Below are positions 1 through 9,437 of a DNA stretch of 21,518 nt, one piece after another. Below the pieces are notes generated by a model, which saw only the letters and a list, made by a program, of their open reading frames with translations, searched no databases and was not told the origin of the DNA. The position numbers were made by a program, and so were the translations under genes. Numbering within the stretch: position 1 is the stretch's first letter; every line of letters starts with the position of its first letter. The DNA lies in NCBI RefSeq assembly GCF_000003605.2, contig NW_003142304.1, positions 196,522 to 218,039 of the forward strand, written 5' to 3'. Source of the stretch: Saccoglossus kowalevskii. Taxonomy: Eukaryota > Hemichordata > Enteropneusta > Harrimaniidae.

Positions 1-979
1 ATGTGTGGATTTGATAATTAATTTGTACGCATGTATTAGTTAATTAGTATGTAAGGATTTAGTAAAAATATCAAAGCAATTTGGAAGTAAATCTCTGACC
101 ATTGCGTGTTATCATCTTAAAATATTGATATAATTACATGTATATTGATTTGATTATGATTATTTCTGTTGTATTTTATCTAACATTTACTTGTTTTAAT
201 TAATTTATTTTAGTGGCATGCATTCTTTAAACAAGAAAAATAATAATCTGTCGCATTTGATAGGGAATTTTTCATCGATGCCACATGCCCAGAATCATGT
301 GACTGAGTGATTACAACATCCAAGCTAAGCTATCTTGTGAATATTATTGTTGTGTGACATAGTCTAAACAATATTTTAGAAGATTGGAACTGTCTGTGGG
401 TATTTGGAAAATGCTTTGAAAGTTGACCTATATATGAACTTACAATAGTATGTCATTAAAGATGGATGATTTGGTTTAACTGTGTATGAGACTTGTGTTT
501 ATCTCACATTGCCTAGGGAGCATCGAGACTATGTGTGTATTGTCAAAGGTTTATAAGATTGGGGTATGCAGGGGCGTGATATGCGTTGAAGATCTAATGG
601 GAATTGATCTCAAAATTGCAGGACAAACAACATTTCTAGAAATCCTAATGCAAATTAATGAGTATGTTCATCGAAGACAGTTTTTGGTAGTGTTCTTGAT
701 GATTCGCAAAGTTTATGTGTAATAAATGCATTTTGCGGTTCTGAATACGGCGATAGATTCTCTCACTTCTATTTATAGAATTGAACATTTCCAAGCGTCT
801 TCTGTGTTCTGTGATGCTATTGGTTAGAAATGCATTCAATTGATGAAATGCGATCATTTTCAAATGCTTGCAAAGCACAGAAGTTTACTTTTTGTGAAAT
901 CTTCATTGCATATGTAAATTGGTTATGAAAGTTTATATCCTTATCTTTCAAGGCCTGGCATTGTTTAATAAGTTATCCT
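1..979. other. A/T-rich non-coding DNA, no gene seen
   Basis: No reading frame here has credible protein composition, splice signals or motif content; the two open frames of 77-78 codons (486-722 plus, 645-878 minus) overlap each other on opposite strands and look random. No tandem or inverted repeat of note was found by eye. Confidence 0.6.
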
Positions 980-1112
980 TTAAAGGGCGGTAGTCGTTGC
1001 GGCGCGTCCTGTTCGGTATAGGACTCATAGCAACGTATACAACGCGTGTAAAATACATTGTTTATTTACATAAAATTCAAACACGCGCTGCGCGACGACC
1101 ACCGCGCTTTAA
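980..1112 (+). mobile_element. TTAA-flanked MITE, family A copy 1 (Kolobok/T2-like)
   Basis: A 133-bp unit is flanked on both sides by TTAA (980-983 and 1109-1112; the flanks extend to TTTAAA). The left end begins AGGGCGGTAGTCGTTGCG and the right end, read in reverse complement, begins AGCGCGGTGGTCGTCGCG, so the termini are imperfect inverted repeats of about 20 bp. The same sequence recurs at 4990-5121 in the same orientation, including the interior (TACAACGCGTGTAAAATAC). TTAA duplications with purine-starting termini of the TTAAAGG type are known for Kolobok/T2 elements; piggyBac also uses TTAA but normally has C-rich ends, so I prefer Kolobok. It has no coding capacity. Confidence 0.8.
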
Positions 1113-2177
1113 ATTCAGCTGAATCCCCTGAAACAGTATAAATACAAAGGGCAGGTATTCTGAATATTTCAAGAATCATTTTGCATTTATCGGTTGTTAT
1201 TCATGTGATGCTGTATCCTTATATACGACAACTTCACATTATCAATGCAATTAAAGTAAAAATACTTGTTTAGGTAATTTGATTTTTATAAATTTGTGAT
1301 ATAGGTAGCTGCAAGCAGCACAGTAGTGAGAAAAATGGGTGAAGTGCTACAGTTATTGTGCAATGTTTGTTCGAATTTTACATGCATTATATATGTTGTT
1401 ATAGATCCTATATCGAACATGTGATGATGTTTTTTTTCCTGCATACTTAAAATTCTTGACAGTGTTGTATGTTAATATATAACTTGTTGACAGAACTTGT
1501 TGTACGATTATAGCGCCACCAAGTGTCAAGAATAATATAACCATTTGTTTGTACATGAAACGTTACGAGGAAATTATTCTAAAATCATGGGAAGTTGTAT
1601 TTCATAACTTAATCACTTAATAAATGGGCCCTGGAATACAGCGATTATAGATACTGCGTTATGGGGTTTTATGGGGTGTAGTTTCTTGATATATGTAAAA
1701 TCATCTTAATCGACTTAATTTCAACAATAAAAATCAGACGCCGATTAGCACCGTACAGCCAATTGTCACTGCTGACGGAACTCAATTTTATTGGCGTCGT
1801 TTGCGTATTTCTGGTTGAATTATTTTTCACGTGCATCTCTCTTGAACCCAAAATACCCGAGGATCGCAATATTCATCATTTGTTTCCCGATTTCAGTTGA
1901 CAGAAGAAAGAGAAAGTTGGTTATAAATCGCATGACAACATTCATTAGTTTATTAGGAAAAATCATTGAGCTATTGTTTCATAGCACATTGAAAAAGCAT
2001 TTTTATGTGTTACAGTTACATAGAACACATGGCTATGTATTTTTGACACTTTTTAAAACCCAGATTTTCGATGTAATTGACGTCAACAAAGTGACCGATC
2101 ATTAACAATATATGATTTTTTTAGTCTATGTCGTCAGACTACAATTTGAAATAACGCATAATATACAACCGTCACTT
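1113..2177. other. Non-coding DNA, no gene seen
   Basis: The longest open frame (1791-2105, 104 codons, plus) has no domain, no repeat and no conserved-looking motif; it begins at an ATG only by chance in A/T-rich sequence. No repeat structure was noted. Confidence 0.55.
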
Positions 2178-2346
2178 TTTAAAGCGGGAGGGTCGTCACC
2201 TGCGCACGCGCGGGAATTGAGTCCCAAGCGACGGTAACAACACACACTGAATAAACGCAAAGGCTCACGGGTAGACGCATGTTTGTAAACAATGACACGC
2301 TATGGCCATCTGGCGTATGCGCAGGTGACGCAACGCTTGTTTGAAA
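2178..2346 (+). mobile_element. TTAA MITE, family B copy 1
   Basis: The left end is TTTAAAGCGGGAGGGTCGTC and continues to ACCTGCGCA. The right end contains TGCGCAGGTGACG, the inverted complement, and then degrades to TTGAAA where TTTAAA is expected. The complete unit matches the reverse complement of 6256-6413 over its whole length, including the shared interior GTTTGTAAACAATGACACGC. Family B is therefore a two-copy family within this window, present in opposite orientations. The termini share AGCG..G..GTCGTC with family A, suggesting a common transposase. It has no coding capacity. Confidence 0.8.
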
Positions 2347-3300
2347 TTCGTGTACGCACTGAGTGCATTTGACATCTTACATGCGTTGACTGTGGTAATT
2401 TTATACCGCTTCTATTTTTGTCAGACATGCTATATTAATATCTGGCTTGTCGGGAATTGTACTTTTGACATTTGCCTACTAAGTTGTTTTGTCTTCATCC
2501 TTGTTTGTGCTAATTGTTCTGCGCACTGCGCCTTGATATAAGGATGCGAATACACCTTTTCAATTAAATACGCCCTCTAGCGACTAAGCACTGATCATGT
2601 TTTACTTCTCCCCCATACAGTCACATGTAACTCTGCAATCAGCGTGGGGGGTAATAACACGTTTATCCGAAAAAAAATGGCCTGTAGCCCATTATATTTT
2701 ACTTTTAACATATGATTATGAATATCAATAAGCAATTTATTCAAAATAAAAAAAAAAAATTCATGAAATTGTTTGCTTTTTGGAAAATGATTTGCCGTAG
2801 ATCGCCATTTATCATGGTTTCTGGCAGCCACCTTGAATATCACAGTGTCATTTTTATAATACTCTGACCTTGAAATGCGTAAACAGCAATAAATCATGAA
2901 ATAAGTGTTCCGGTCAAAGGTCGCGAAAGATGTCTGCAATTGCAACACGATTGAACATATATCTTACATATTACATTTTGTTGACATATTTAGTATTTAT
3001 TAAACAATTGTTATATATATGTAATGTACACGTTGACGTATTACTCAAATAAACACGAACTATGTGACCGGTGTACAAGTCACTCTGACGTTTACGTTAT
3101 TCATAGTCCCTGGCATATGTTGCATTATACTTAGTATACATTCATTCGACTGCTTCCATGTCGTAAAAATCAAACAAAATTAACTGGGTCGTTTTTAAGT
3201 TGCGATTACCAGCTTTGGTCAATTAGTTTTTTGTTTTAAGTTTTAGGGTGTTGCCATGCACATATAAGTGTTATTTTTATATCTACAATATATTTTGTAA
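2347..3300. other. Non-coding DNA, no gene seen
   Basis: A 117-codon minus-strand open frame (2595-2948) is low-complexity in part (a run of Phe from poly-A/T at 2749-2760) and shows no recognisable domain. Nothing else is supportable. Confidence 0.5.
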
Positions 3301-3615
3301 TATAACGCCAGCTTTCTCATTTTGTGTTCCTCGTCTGTTATAACTCTTCACAGGGTGCAGACCAACACGGCACAATTTATTAAACACTGCCTTAAAATAA
3401 GACAGCAGCATCTCATAGTAGAAGAATAATTATAGATATGTATTTCCGTATGTTTATTTGTCAGTGAATCTTGTAATTTGTAAATGTAACTTTGTAATTT
3501 GTGCCCACTTTTTATCTTGCATTGTTAATCTTCTTTTTTATTATTATCTTGTAGTTTTTATTGACATTACTGCTGTAATTTTCAAAGTCGGTGTTGTGTC
3601 AATGAATAAATAAAT
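3301..3615 (+). mobile_element. Possible 3' end of a non-LTR retrotransposon (LINE)
   Basis: A plus-strand frame is open from 3301 to a TAA at 3427-3429. Its last part reads TNTAQFIKHCLKIRQQHL, then IVEE and stop. Short amphipathic helices of this kind (T-x-x-F-I-x-x-C-L-x-x-R) often end the reverse-transcriptase proteins of CR1/L2/Jockey-like LINEs. About 170 bases of T-rich sequence follow, ending at 3601-3615 in a tandem AATAAA-type tail, as LINE 3' ends often do. No reverse-transcriptase core motif lies upstream, so if real this is a 5'-truncated copy. It could equally be chance; the call rests on pattern resemblance only. Confidence 0.25.
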
Positions 3616-4044
3616 GGTGCAACTCCTCAAATAAGAGACCAGTCAAAATACAAAAAAATCCAGAGAATTGCCGTGCCGAGAGGGATTCCGAAGAATTCGG
3701 GTAGCGCAAGGTTCGCCGACGTAATAAGTGCAAGTCGCGCCCAGGTCAAACCTCATACTCATGCAGTGATGTTACCGATATGATTGATATACATAATAAT
3801 GATACTGGAGTATACTGGTTAAATTGGATTGGTATGCTTGTAATAGAAATAAGGGCTGAATAAAACAATAATTCACCAGATTGTGTTTAAGGCAATAACA
3901 GGGAAATATATTTAATAATTAATTTGCAATCAAGATATTCTTTAAAAATATTGAGCATATAATTATAATAATGCTTATATATTTTTAAAAACTGGGTTGT
4001 GAGGCAATACGAATAGCCTTATTTACTCGTGGGATAACTTTATT
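3616..4044. other. Non-coding DNA with a short G/C-richer patch
   Basis: The stretch about 3664-3752 is richer in G/C than its surroundings and holds a small inverted repeat, CCGAA-GAA-TTCGG (3688-3700). No promoter, gene or RNA structure is identifiable. The rest is plain A/T-rich DNA. Confidence 0.45.
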
Positions 4045-4191
4045 ATGGAACAAACACAATCCTACAGAAGACTAACGTTTGTATTCACGATCGGAGGCGT
4101 TGCCGGGTGCTGTGTCGTTCTATATGTCTCCCCTATTTGCAAGGCAGTGCGTTACGCTGCAATTGTGTTGTATATTGCTTTATTAGTATAA
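4045..4191 (+). CDS. Candidate 48-residue membrane micropeptide, unrecognised
   Basis: This short frame starts at an ATG in a strong Kozak context (A at -3, G at +4) and ends at TAA 4189-4191. An AATAAA polyadenylation-type hexamer lies only 9 bases after the stop (4201-4206). The protein begins MEQTQSYRRLTF, followed by a glycine- and cysteine-containing hydrophobic run (TIGGVAGCCVVLYVSP, residues 15-30), a short basic stretch (KAVR) and a hydrophobic tail (AAIVLYIALLV). This is a polar-basic N-terminus followed by a likely membrane span, the layout of small mitochondrial or ER membrane proteins. The RRLTF...G(I/V)AG pattern faintly recalls PIGBOS1, but that may be coincidence. Local codons are richer in G/C than the flanks. 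It could also be an exon fragment or chance. Confidence 0.3.
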   Translation: MEQTQSYRRLTFVFTIGGVAGCCVVLYVSPICKAVRYAAIVLYIALLV

Positions 4192-4989
4192 TAGTTCAGC
4201 AATAAAAAATCCAATACACACTTCATTTGCTCAATATCTTGCAACAGAATTGTAGAAACATTGATAATGTCGGATGAATGAATGAACAGCCATAACCGAC
4301 TCACCCGTAGATTTTTTTCTTTCAGATATTTTCCAGAACTTAAATTTATATGCATAAAAAATGACTTGAAACGCACTGTTCTATTTTAGAAGTCATCTTT
4401 CCGAAAGTATATACATTGATGTGGTGAAATGGCTAACAAGTGTTTTATAAAACAAAACGTTCTAATTACAAATATGTTGTTTTCCCGTTACCGATCTAAA
4501 ATAAACCTAGGGGTTTTTAATAACAGGCAGATATAAGTAAGGCATATGTAAGCTGTCAAGGACAATACAAAATTTTCGTTTTTAATATATTCTAATTTAC
4601 AAAATATGCACTTTTTTTTGTAATTTCTAATTAGAGAGTTCTGATGGACAATAATGTCTTTATTTTTGTACGGCGTGTCTATAAATTTAGATCAGGTCAC
4701 CGTTTTTTTTATCATGTGTCACTCCCAGCCAATGACTTAGAAGTCAGTTGTTATTATATGAAATCGCCCGTTGCCATGTAACCATAGATTCCGCCATCTT
4801 GATTGTAGACAAACTGTTCAAATTCTCATTATGAATTAAAAATTATTTCGAAAAGATTCTCGTTGCCTAGTTACATCAGCTTTAAATCATGTAATGTTGT
4901 CATGATGACGTAATAATTCATTCTAAAGCTTGTGCTGAGTGTGCCAGTCTATTGCTACAATAATATCACGTGATATTCTGAAAATAATA
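4192..4989. other. Non-coding DNA, no gene seen
   Basis: Apart from the AATAAA at 4201-4206 that may belong to the preceding small frame, nothing stands out: A/T-rich sequence with poly-T runs and no credible frame or repeat. Confidence 0.5.
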
Positions 4990-5121
4990 TTAAGGGCGGC
5001 AGTCGTCGCGCCGCGTCCTGTTCGATGTGGGACTCATAGCGAAGTATACAACGCGTGTAAAATACATTGTTTATTTACATGAAATTCGAACACGCGCTGC
5101 GCGACGACTACCGCGCTTTAA
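4990..5121 (+). mobile_element. TTAA-flanked MITE, family A copy 2 (Kolobok/T2-like)
   Basis: The unit is flanked by TTAA at 4990-4993 and 5118-5121. The left terminus GGGCGGCAGTCGTCGCGC and the right terminus in reverse complement, GCGCGGTAGTCGTCGCGC, match at most positions. The interior repeats copy 1 (CGCGTCCTGTTCG, GGACTCATAGC, ACAACGCGTGTAAAATAC, ACACGCGCTGCGCGACGAC). Compared with copy 1 it has lost one A at the left junction. The two copies differ by only a few substitutions, so both insertions look fairly young. No coding capacity. Confidence 0.8.
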
Positions 5122-5654
5122 TTAACACTTCACACAAGGAAAGTCGGAAGGAAATGTATTTAATCATTGCCCGTATGTCTAGTAAATCTAGTTGTTGCTC
5201 AACGTAACAACGTTTGATGCGTAAAGGATGAACACGATTCGGACCAGTATCCTCTGATTCATATTTTAATTTGATATTATGCAGTTAGAGCAAATCAAGT
5301 ATAATTGGGATATCACTGCTACAGCACAAGTATAATAATTACCAAAATGAAGCGTTAATTAACCATTTCACGAACCGCATAGTTGGGTTATCTTTCACTA
5401 TTAACGCGTAGACAAGTTGTAAATGACGTGAGATCACGTCTCCTGCGTTCCTACAGCGAACAAAATCACGAAGAGACCAGAGGTATTGTAACACTAGCAC
5501 CAATTCTTCGCCTAATTATGCGAGTGAAGTTTTCAAATATATAATTCTCCAAACTACAAAATACCATCTGCCATCAAGAAAATTGCTTTCAGCAACGTGG
5601 TTGATGAGAAGCTCCATTGGCAGGTGCAACGACATAATGTAGTTTTCATGGGAA
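5122..5654. other. Non-coding DNA, no gene seen
   Basis: No convincing frame, repeat or RNA structure was seen in this span between two mobile elements. Confidence 0.5.
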
Positions 5655-5860
5655 TACTGTAAATACTTTAGCTGGAACTAATTTTCACTGAATATGCTTT
5701 TTGGGTGTTTTGTGTCGAATTTACTTTCACTGATTTTTGATGAGTTGAATGTAAAATATAGGAACAACAGTATATTCGCTGGATTTTATTTTCACTGAAT
5801 CATTCTTTCAGCGAAAATATCGAAAATTAATTCCCGGCGAAAATAAAGTATTCTACAGTA
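5655..5860 (+). mobile_element. TA-flanked inverted-repeat MITE, family C copy 1
   Basis: The unit opens TACTGTAAATACTTTA and closes TAAAGTATTCTACAGTA, giving terminal inverted repeats bounded by TA. The similarity between the two arms continues inward: left GCTGGAACTAATTTTCACTG; right, in reverse complement, CGCCGGGAATTAATTTTCG. The inverted arms are thus about 45 bp with a small gap. A TA target site with long arms is typical of Tc1/mariner-type MITEs. A diverged second copy lies at 21221-21390 in the same orientation, sharing the interior TTTTTGGGTGTTTTGT and TGATGAGTTGAATG. No coding capacity. Confidence 0.75.
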
Positions 5861-6048
5861 TACACGTTCGTGTTATCTTATGCTGTTTGCGCTTTCTTGC
5901 AAAGCAACCATATATTAGCCAGGCCTTAGGCACAATTTTAGCGTGCCTAAGGCCTACCCAATTTTTTTGTTAAATAAGCAAGATTAAAATTAAGTCCGCT
6001 GTCACACAGTCTAAATTCCTAAGCTCTCCCTTTTCTTTGGAGTGAAGA

Positions 6049-6133
6049 TTTGTTACGTCAGACGGAAGTGAACAATATGGCGAGGCTCAATGCTCTGTTT
6101 GTTCTCAACGTTTTTCTGTATTTACGTAACAAA
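6049..6133. repeat. Small inverted repeat TTTGTTACGT / ACGTAACAAA
   Basis: TTTGTTACGT (6049-6058) is matched exactly in reverse complement by ACGTAACAAA (6124-6133), enclosing 65 bases. It may mark the ends of a tiny insertion inside the larger element, or be chance; no target duplication was identified. Confidence 0.35.
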
Positions 6134-6197
6134 TATCGGCGAAAATGTAGTTTGTATCGTCGGAATGGTGTCTTAAATCGTCCTGGAGCTCTGCCAA

Positions 6198-6729
6198 CTA
6201 ATTTGAATCATGGATGGCGGGAAAACTTGGCACAAGCGATCGTTTCATTTTGATTTTAAAGCGGGGAGTCGTCACCTGCGCATGCGTCAGATAGCGTGTC
6301 ATTGTTTACAAACAAGCGTCTACCCATGGGCCTTTGCGTTTTTAGCGTGTGTTTTTATCGTCGCTTGGGGCTCAATTCCAGCGCGTGCGCAGGTGACGAC
6401 CCTTCTGCTTTAAACGTGGTTTGTTTGTAACTTTTGAACAGAAACTCGGTGATAATGGCGATAACAAGCTGGGAACTAGAACGAGATGATTGGTGGACAC
6501 AAATAGTTTTGATAATATGGGAAAAATCGCAAAACTTTCGCTTTCGGTCATTAGTTGTTGTTTCCAACTTAAAATTCGCCTGCAGAAGTCTCAACTTGTT
6601 TATCACTTGTGCTGTCGTTCTCTTTTTTTTCATGCTGTCTTTGAAAGTTTTGTTGAGAATTCTTTGAATTGGTCTTCTTTCCATATAACGATCAATGATT
6701 TTGTTTTCCTCGGCAGTCCAATTGATTCC
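6198..6729 (-). pseudogene. Myb/SANT-like DNA-binding domain relic, split by a MITE
   Basis: Reading the minus strand from 6729, the frame gives GINWTAEENKIIDRY, then MERRPIQRILNKTF, then a lysine-rich linker and RTTAQVINKLRLLQANF. This fits a Myb/SANT-like fold: the opening W with an acidic helix 1, a second helix, and a recognition-type third helix R-T-x-x-Q-V-x-N-K-x-x-x-L (domain at about 6565-6729). The frame is preceded directly by TGA (6730-6732), so any upstream part is lost, frameshifted or spliced in. At 6413 it runs into the TTAA MITE (6256-6413). The frame on the far side is compatible and stays open for about 16 codons with a basic start (KIKMKRS) to a TAG at 6198-6200. The likely origin is the Myb-like accessory protein of a Harbinger element; a host gene fragment is the alternative. 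Confidence 0.4.
6256..6413 (-). mobile_element. TTAA MITE, family B copy 2, inserted in the Myb-like relic
   Basis: The copy is flanked by TTAA at 6256-6259 and 6410-6413. Left terminus AGCGGGGAGTCGTCACC; right terminus in reverse complement AGCAGAAGGGTCGTCACC, with both continuing into TGCGCA. It is the reverse complement of the copy at 2178-2346 over its full length. The right end is better preserved than in copy 1. It interrupts the minus-strand Myb-like frame, so it inserted after that coding sequence was in place. The TTAA target and the GTCGTC terminal core are shared with family A. Confidence 0.8.
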
Positions 6730-6749
6730 TCACACAACCATCGTTGTGG

Positions 6750-6911
6750 CTCTTGTTTGTTTTGTGGTGTTTTTTTCAATAAAATAAAATATGAGGTGAG
6801 TGTATAAATGGCGAAAACCATGTTACCGCGTAAGCGGTGTTTCGCGGTAACCCGGCTTTCGCCATTAATACATTTATTGTATTGAAAAAAACAACAAAAA
6901 ACAAACAAGAG
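6750..6911. repeat. 162-bp foldback palindrome
   Basis: The outer arms CTCTTGTTTGT (6750-6760) and ACAAACAAGAG (6901-6911) are perfect complements. They continue as T-rich TTTTTTTCAATA-AATAAA against its inverse, then AATGGCGAAA (6807-6816) with TTTCGCCATT (6857-6866), then GTTACCGCG (6822-6830) with CGCGGTAAC (6843-6851), leaving a 12-base loop. The left arm carries about 14 extra bases. Such near-whole-length palindromes are typical of foldback-type MITEs. It lies inside the Harbinger-like unit, just upstream of the Myb-like frame. No clear target duplication was found. Confidence 0.75.
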
Positions 6912-7161
6912 AGTCTATGCAAGTCTACCATCGATGTTGCGATTGTGAAAAGGTTTTGAGACTGTCCGACAAGAGCCACGAACCTAATTTGCATGTTTAG
7001 TCAAGGGAGTGGCGATTACGTACTATGGCGTTTGTTCATACTGTAGTTAGACCGGCCTAACATGGGAATTACACCACTTCCCAGGCGTGCCTAAATATTT
7101 AGTTCCGTGTTCACACACATAATTTAGCCGAGCCATTTGGGTTAGCCTAAGGCCTGCCTTA

Positions 7162-9437
7162 ATTTCCAAACCACCCGCCTTATCATCCTCTTCAGTCCCG
7201 CCACGTTAACAGGTGGTAAACCTTACAAGGCCACATTTTCGATTCGAGTCCGCAGTCGCAAAAAGAGACCTTCTTTTGAGAATAAATCGAACTCCACCCG
7301 CATAAAAGGCACCGTGCGGATTTATAAGGAGGTTAGTTCCCACAATCTATAGCGTGCCAAATCGAAATGACTTACAAGAGCGTGCCGGATTGGCTTCACA
7401 ACACTAACACCCAACCGTTTAGCCAATAGGAAAGAAGCTTGCTTGTTGACTGGTTCTTTCAACAAATCAAATCATGTCTTGTATAAATGTCCCGACTTCA
7501 ATATAGTCCACTCATAAATGCATCTGATGTACCAATGCACAATCCTTGGTCAAATATACATGTATATTGAACATAAAAACAAATTAAACAATTCCCTAGA
7601 TTTGCATTCATGTTAGGAAGGCACACACTTGACATGGTCACCATGACAATGTACAGACATTGACCTGACGTCATTGACAGGAACGGTATGTGCACTTTTC
7701 GCCAAAACAACATTTGGCCAGAAACTTATTAACAGTTGATCACAAGTCCAATTATTCAAAACTTACTTCATCGATTTTGCAAAACTTTTTCTCGAAACAT
7801 GGCCTCGTAAATGTCTAAGTATTAATAACTTCTTGACTCTGTTATCACATCACCGAATATGAACTATAATATATATTAATCTCTCGCGCTTTCTTCTCGC
7901 TTTATTTGAATCCTTTACTTTGCGGCAAGTAAAACGAGGGCGTATATTTAAAATGTGAAGTCGATCATACGCGATAGTCCGTGAACGAGAGCCGGGGAAA
8001 TAGGACAAGTGTTTTTGGTAGCTGAGGGTCACGAGCAAACTGGGTCAATAATTTGCCCTTGTAGAAAGTCCACCCCTCGCTACGGTCAAAGGCTGTCTCA
8101 CATACCAAGCCGTATCTCGGCAACTAATATTCCGAACACGCAAACAATGTCAACCAGTCTATCCGAATCAAATCACTGTTATCGGTGTGATATTTTAAGA
8201 ATAGCTCTATTTCAAAATATGTTAATTAGACATTCAAGTCCTGGTGAATATGGGTTAAATCATAGACTCTCCACTGGATAAATTTGGTATAACGCAATGA
8301 TGTTTTTGTTTTTTTTAATTTGACACACATTTTATCAAATAATGATACGTGTTTATACAAAATATAAAAAAATAAATAATTAATCAATACTATGTTAATG
8401 CTATGTTGTTGAGTTACAGTGCTGTATTTTTTTTTAAATTCGGGAATCTGTATATGGGACCAAACCATTAGAAGTAATAAAAATAATGAACATCTGTAAG
8501 AATCATGACGAAGACACGTGATCTACATCATATGTCCTTCTTAAAGGAAAACATATTGTAAAGTAACAAAATCATGTTCTACCCGATAATTCTAACCCAC
8601 CCCAACATAAATAACCCATCCCTTACCGTTATACGTTATTAAACTAAGTTTACCGAATATAGTTCAAATGTGAACAGTATTTCTGGTTTACTAAAGGGGT
8701 GAACCATAAATGCATAGTGAAGTGGTGGTTGATATTGTCGCTTCTGAGTAGTAATTTGTTTTTGTTATTGATTATTGAATTTGCTATTCTGTTTTTTTGC
8801 AGCTAATTTGTGTCCTCGATTATAGTGAAGTCACCCCCGAGAAAATAATGGCCCAGTCCTGTCTAATCCCGTGTCACACTGTGTACCGCATGATGGCGTG
8901 TGATTGACTGCTCGTTAAATGGACCGGATCTAAGTTGTACTTTATAAAGGCACCACTGACCCATGGTATATGTACTTGTACAAGCGTGGTATTAGGACAG
9001 TGTTCACTATACACCAAAGATTATATTCCAAAAGTAAGATATACATTTAGGTTAGGGAAAAGCAAAATAAAAACACGCAGATTACTAAAAACAACTTTGC
9101 CGCGATAAAAGGGCACTTTAATAACGGTATAACGTTAACAAGTTCTTGAATTGTTAGACTAGAATTCCTTAAATAACGGATCACTTGGATTCTTACACAT
9201 GAATAAACTTGAAGACTTTCTCGTACACGTAGTTCACGTTCAATTGGGGAAAGTAGTTGTCTTTGTTCCGTGACGGGGTTTAGTAGTTTATTTTAGCTAT
9301 ATTGGTTTCCTAAGTTAAAAATTCCAGACTGTATCTAACGCTACCATGCGAAAGTAAATATTAGGATTAGAAGAAAACATTCAATGATCCGGTTAGTGGG
9401 TCTATTATTTACCACAATATTTCTTTCTATTTCTTGT
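7162..9437. other. Long non-coding stretch, no gene seen
   Basis: Open frames here (7498-7713 minus, 7850-8038 minus, 8009-8281 plus, 8226-8468 minus) lack domains and splice context and look random. A tRNA-type B-box resemblance (GATTCGAGTCC, 7232-7242) has no matching stem or A-box. I see no other feature in this 2.3 kb. Confidence 0.5.

Larger units (their letters stand above)
5918..7158 (-). mobile_element. PIF/Harbinger-like degenerate transposon, 1241 bp
   Basis: The left terminus is GCCAGGCCTTAGGC (5918-5931). The right terminus in reverse complement is GGCAGGCCTTAGGC (7158 back to 7145), a 13/14 match. Both ends are directly flanked by TTA (5915-5917 and 7159-7161), the 3-bp TWA target duplication used by PIF/Harbinger elements. 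Just inside the left end a second inverted copy (GCCTAAGGCCT, 5945-5955) forms an 11-bp perfect hairpin with the terminus. Inside lie a minus-strand Myb/SANT-like coding relic, a TTAA MITE and a foldback palindrome. PIF/Harbinger elements commonly encode a Myb-like protein beside the transposase, so the contents agree with the ends. No transposase DDE frame is visible: the copy is deleted or non-autonomous. Confidence 0.5.

Noticed and set aside
2595-2948. 117-codon minus-strand open frame
   Set aside because: Contains a poly-Phe run from a homopolymer and no recognisable motif.
6077-6253. 58-codon plus-strand frame (MARLNALFVLNVFLYL...) with a strong Kozak start
   Set aside because: It overlaps the Harbinger-like unit and ends exactly beside the MITE; the opposite strand has the better-supported coding relic. 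It remains a weak alternative.
7232-7242. tRNA B-box-like GATTCGAGTCC
   Set aside because: No T-arm stem, no acceptor pairing and no matching A-box upstream; neither a tRNA nor a demonstrable SINE.
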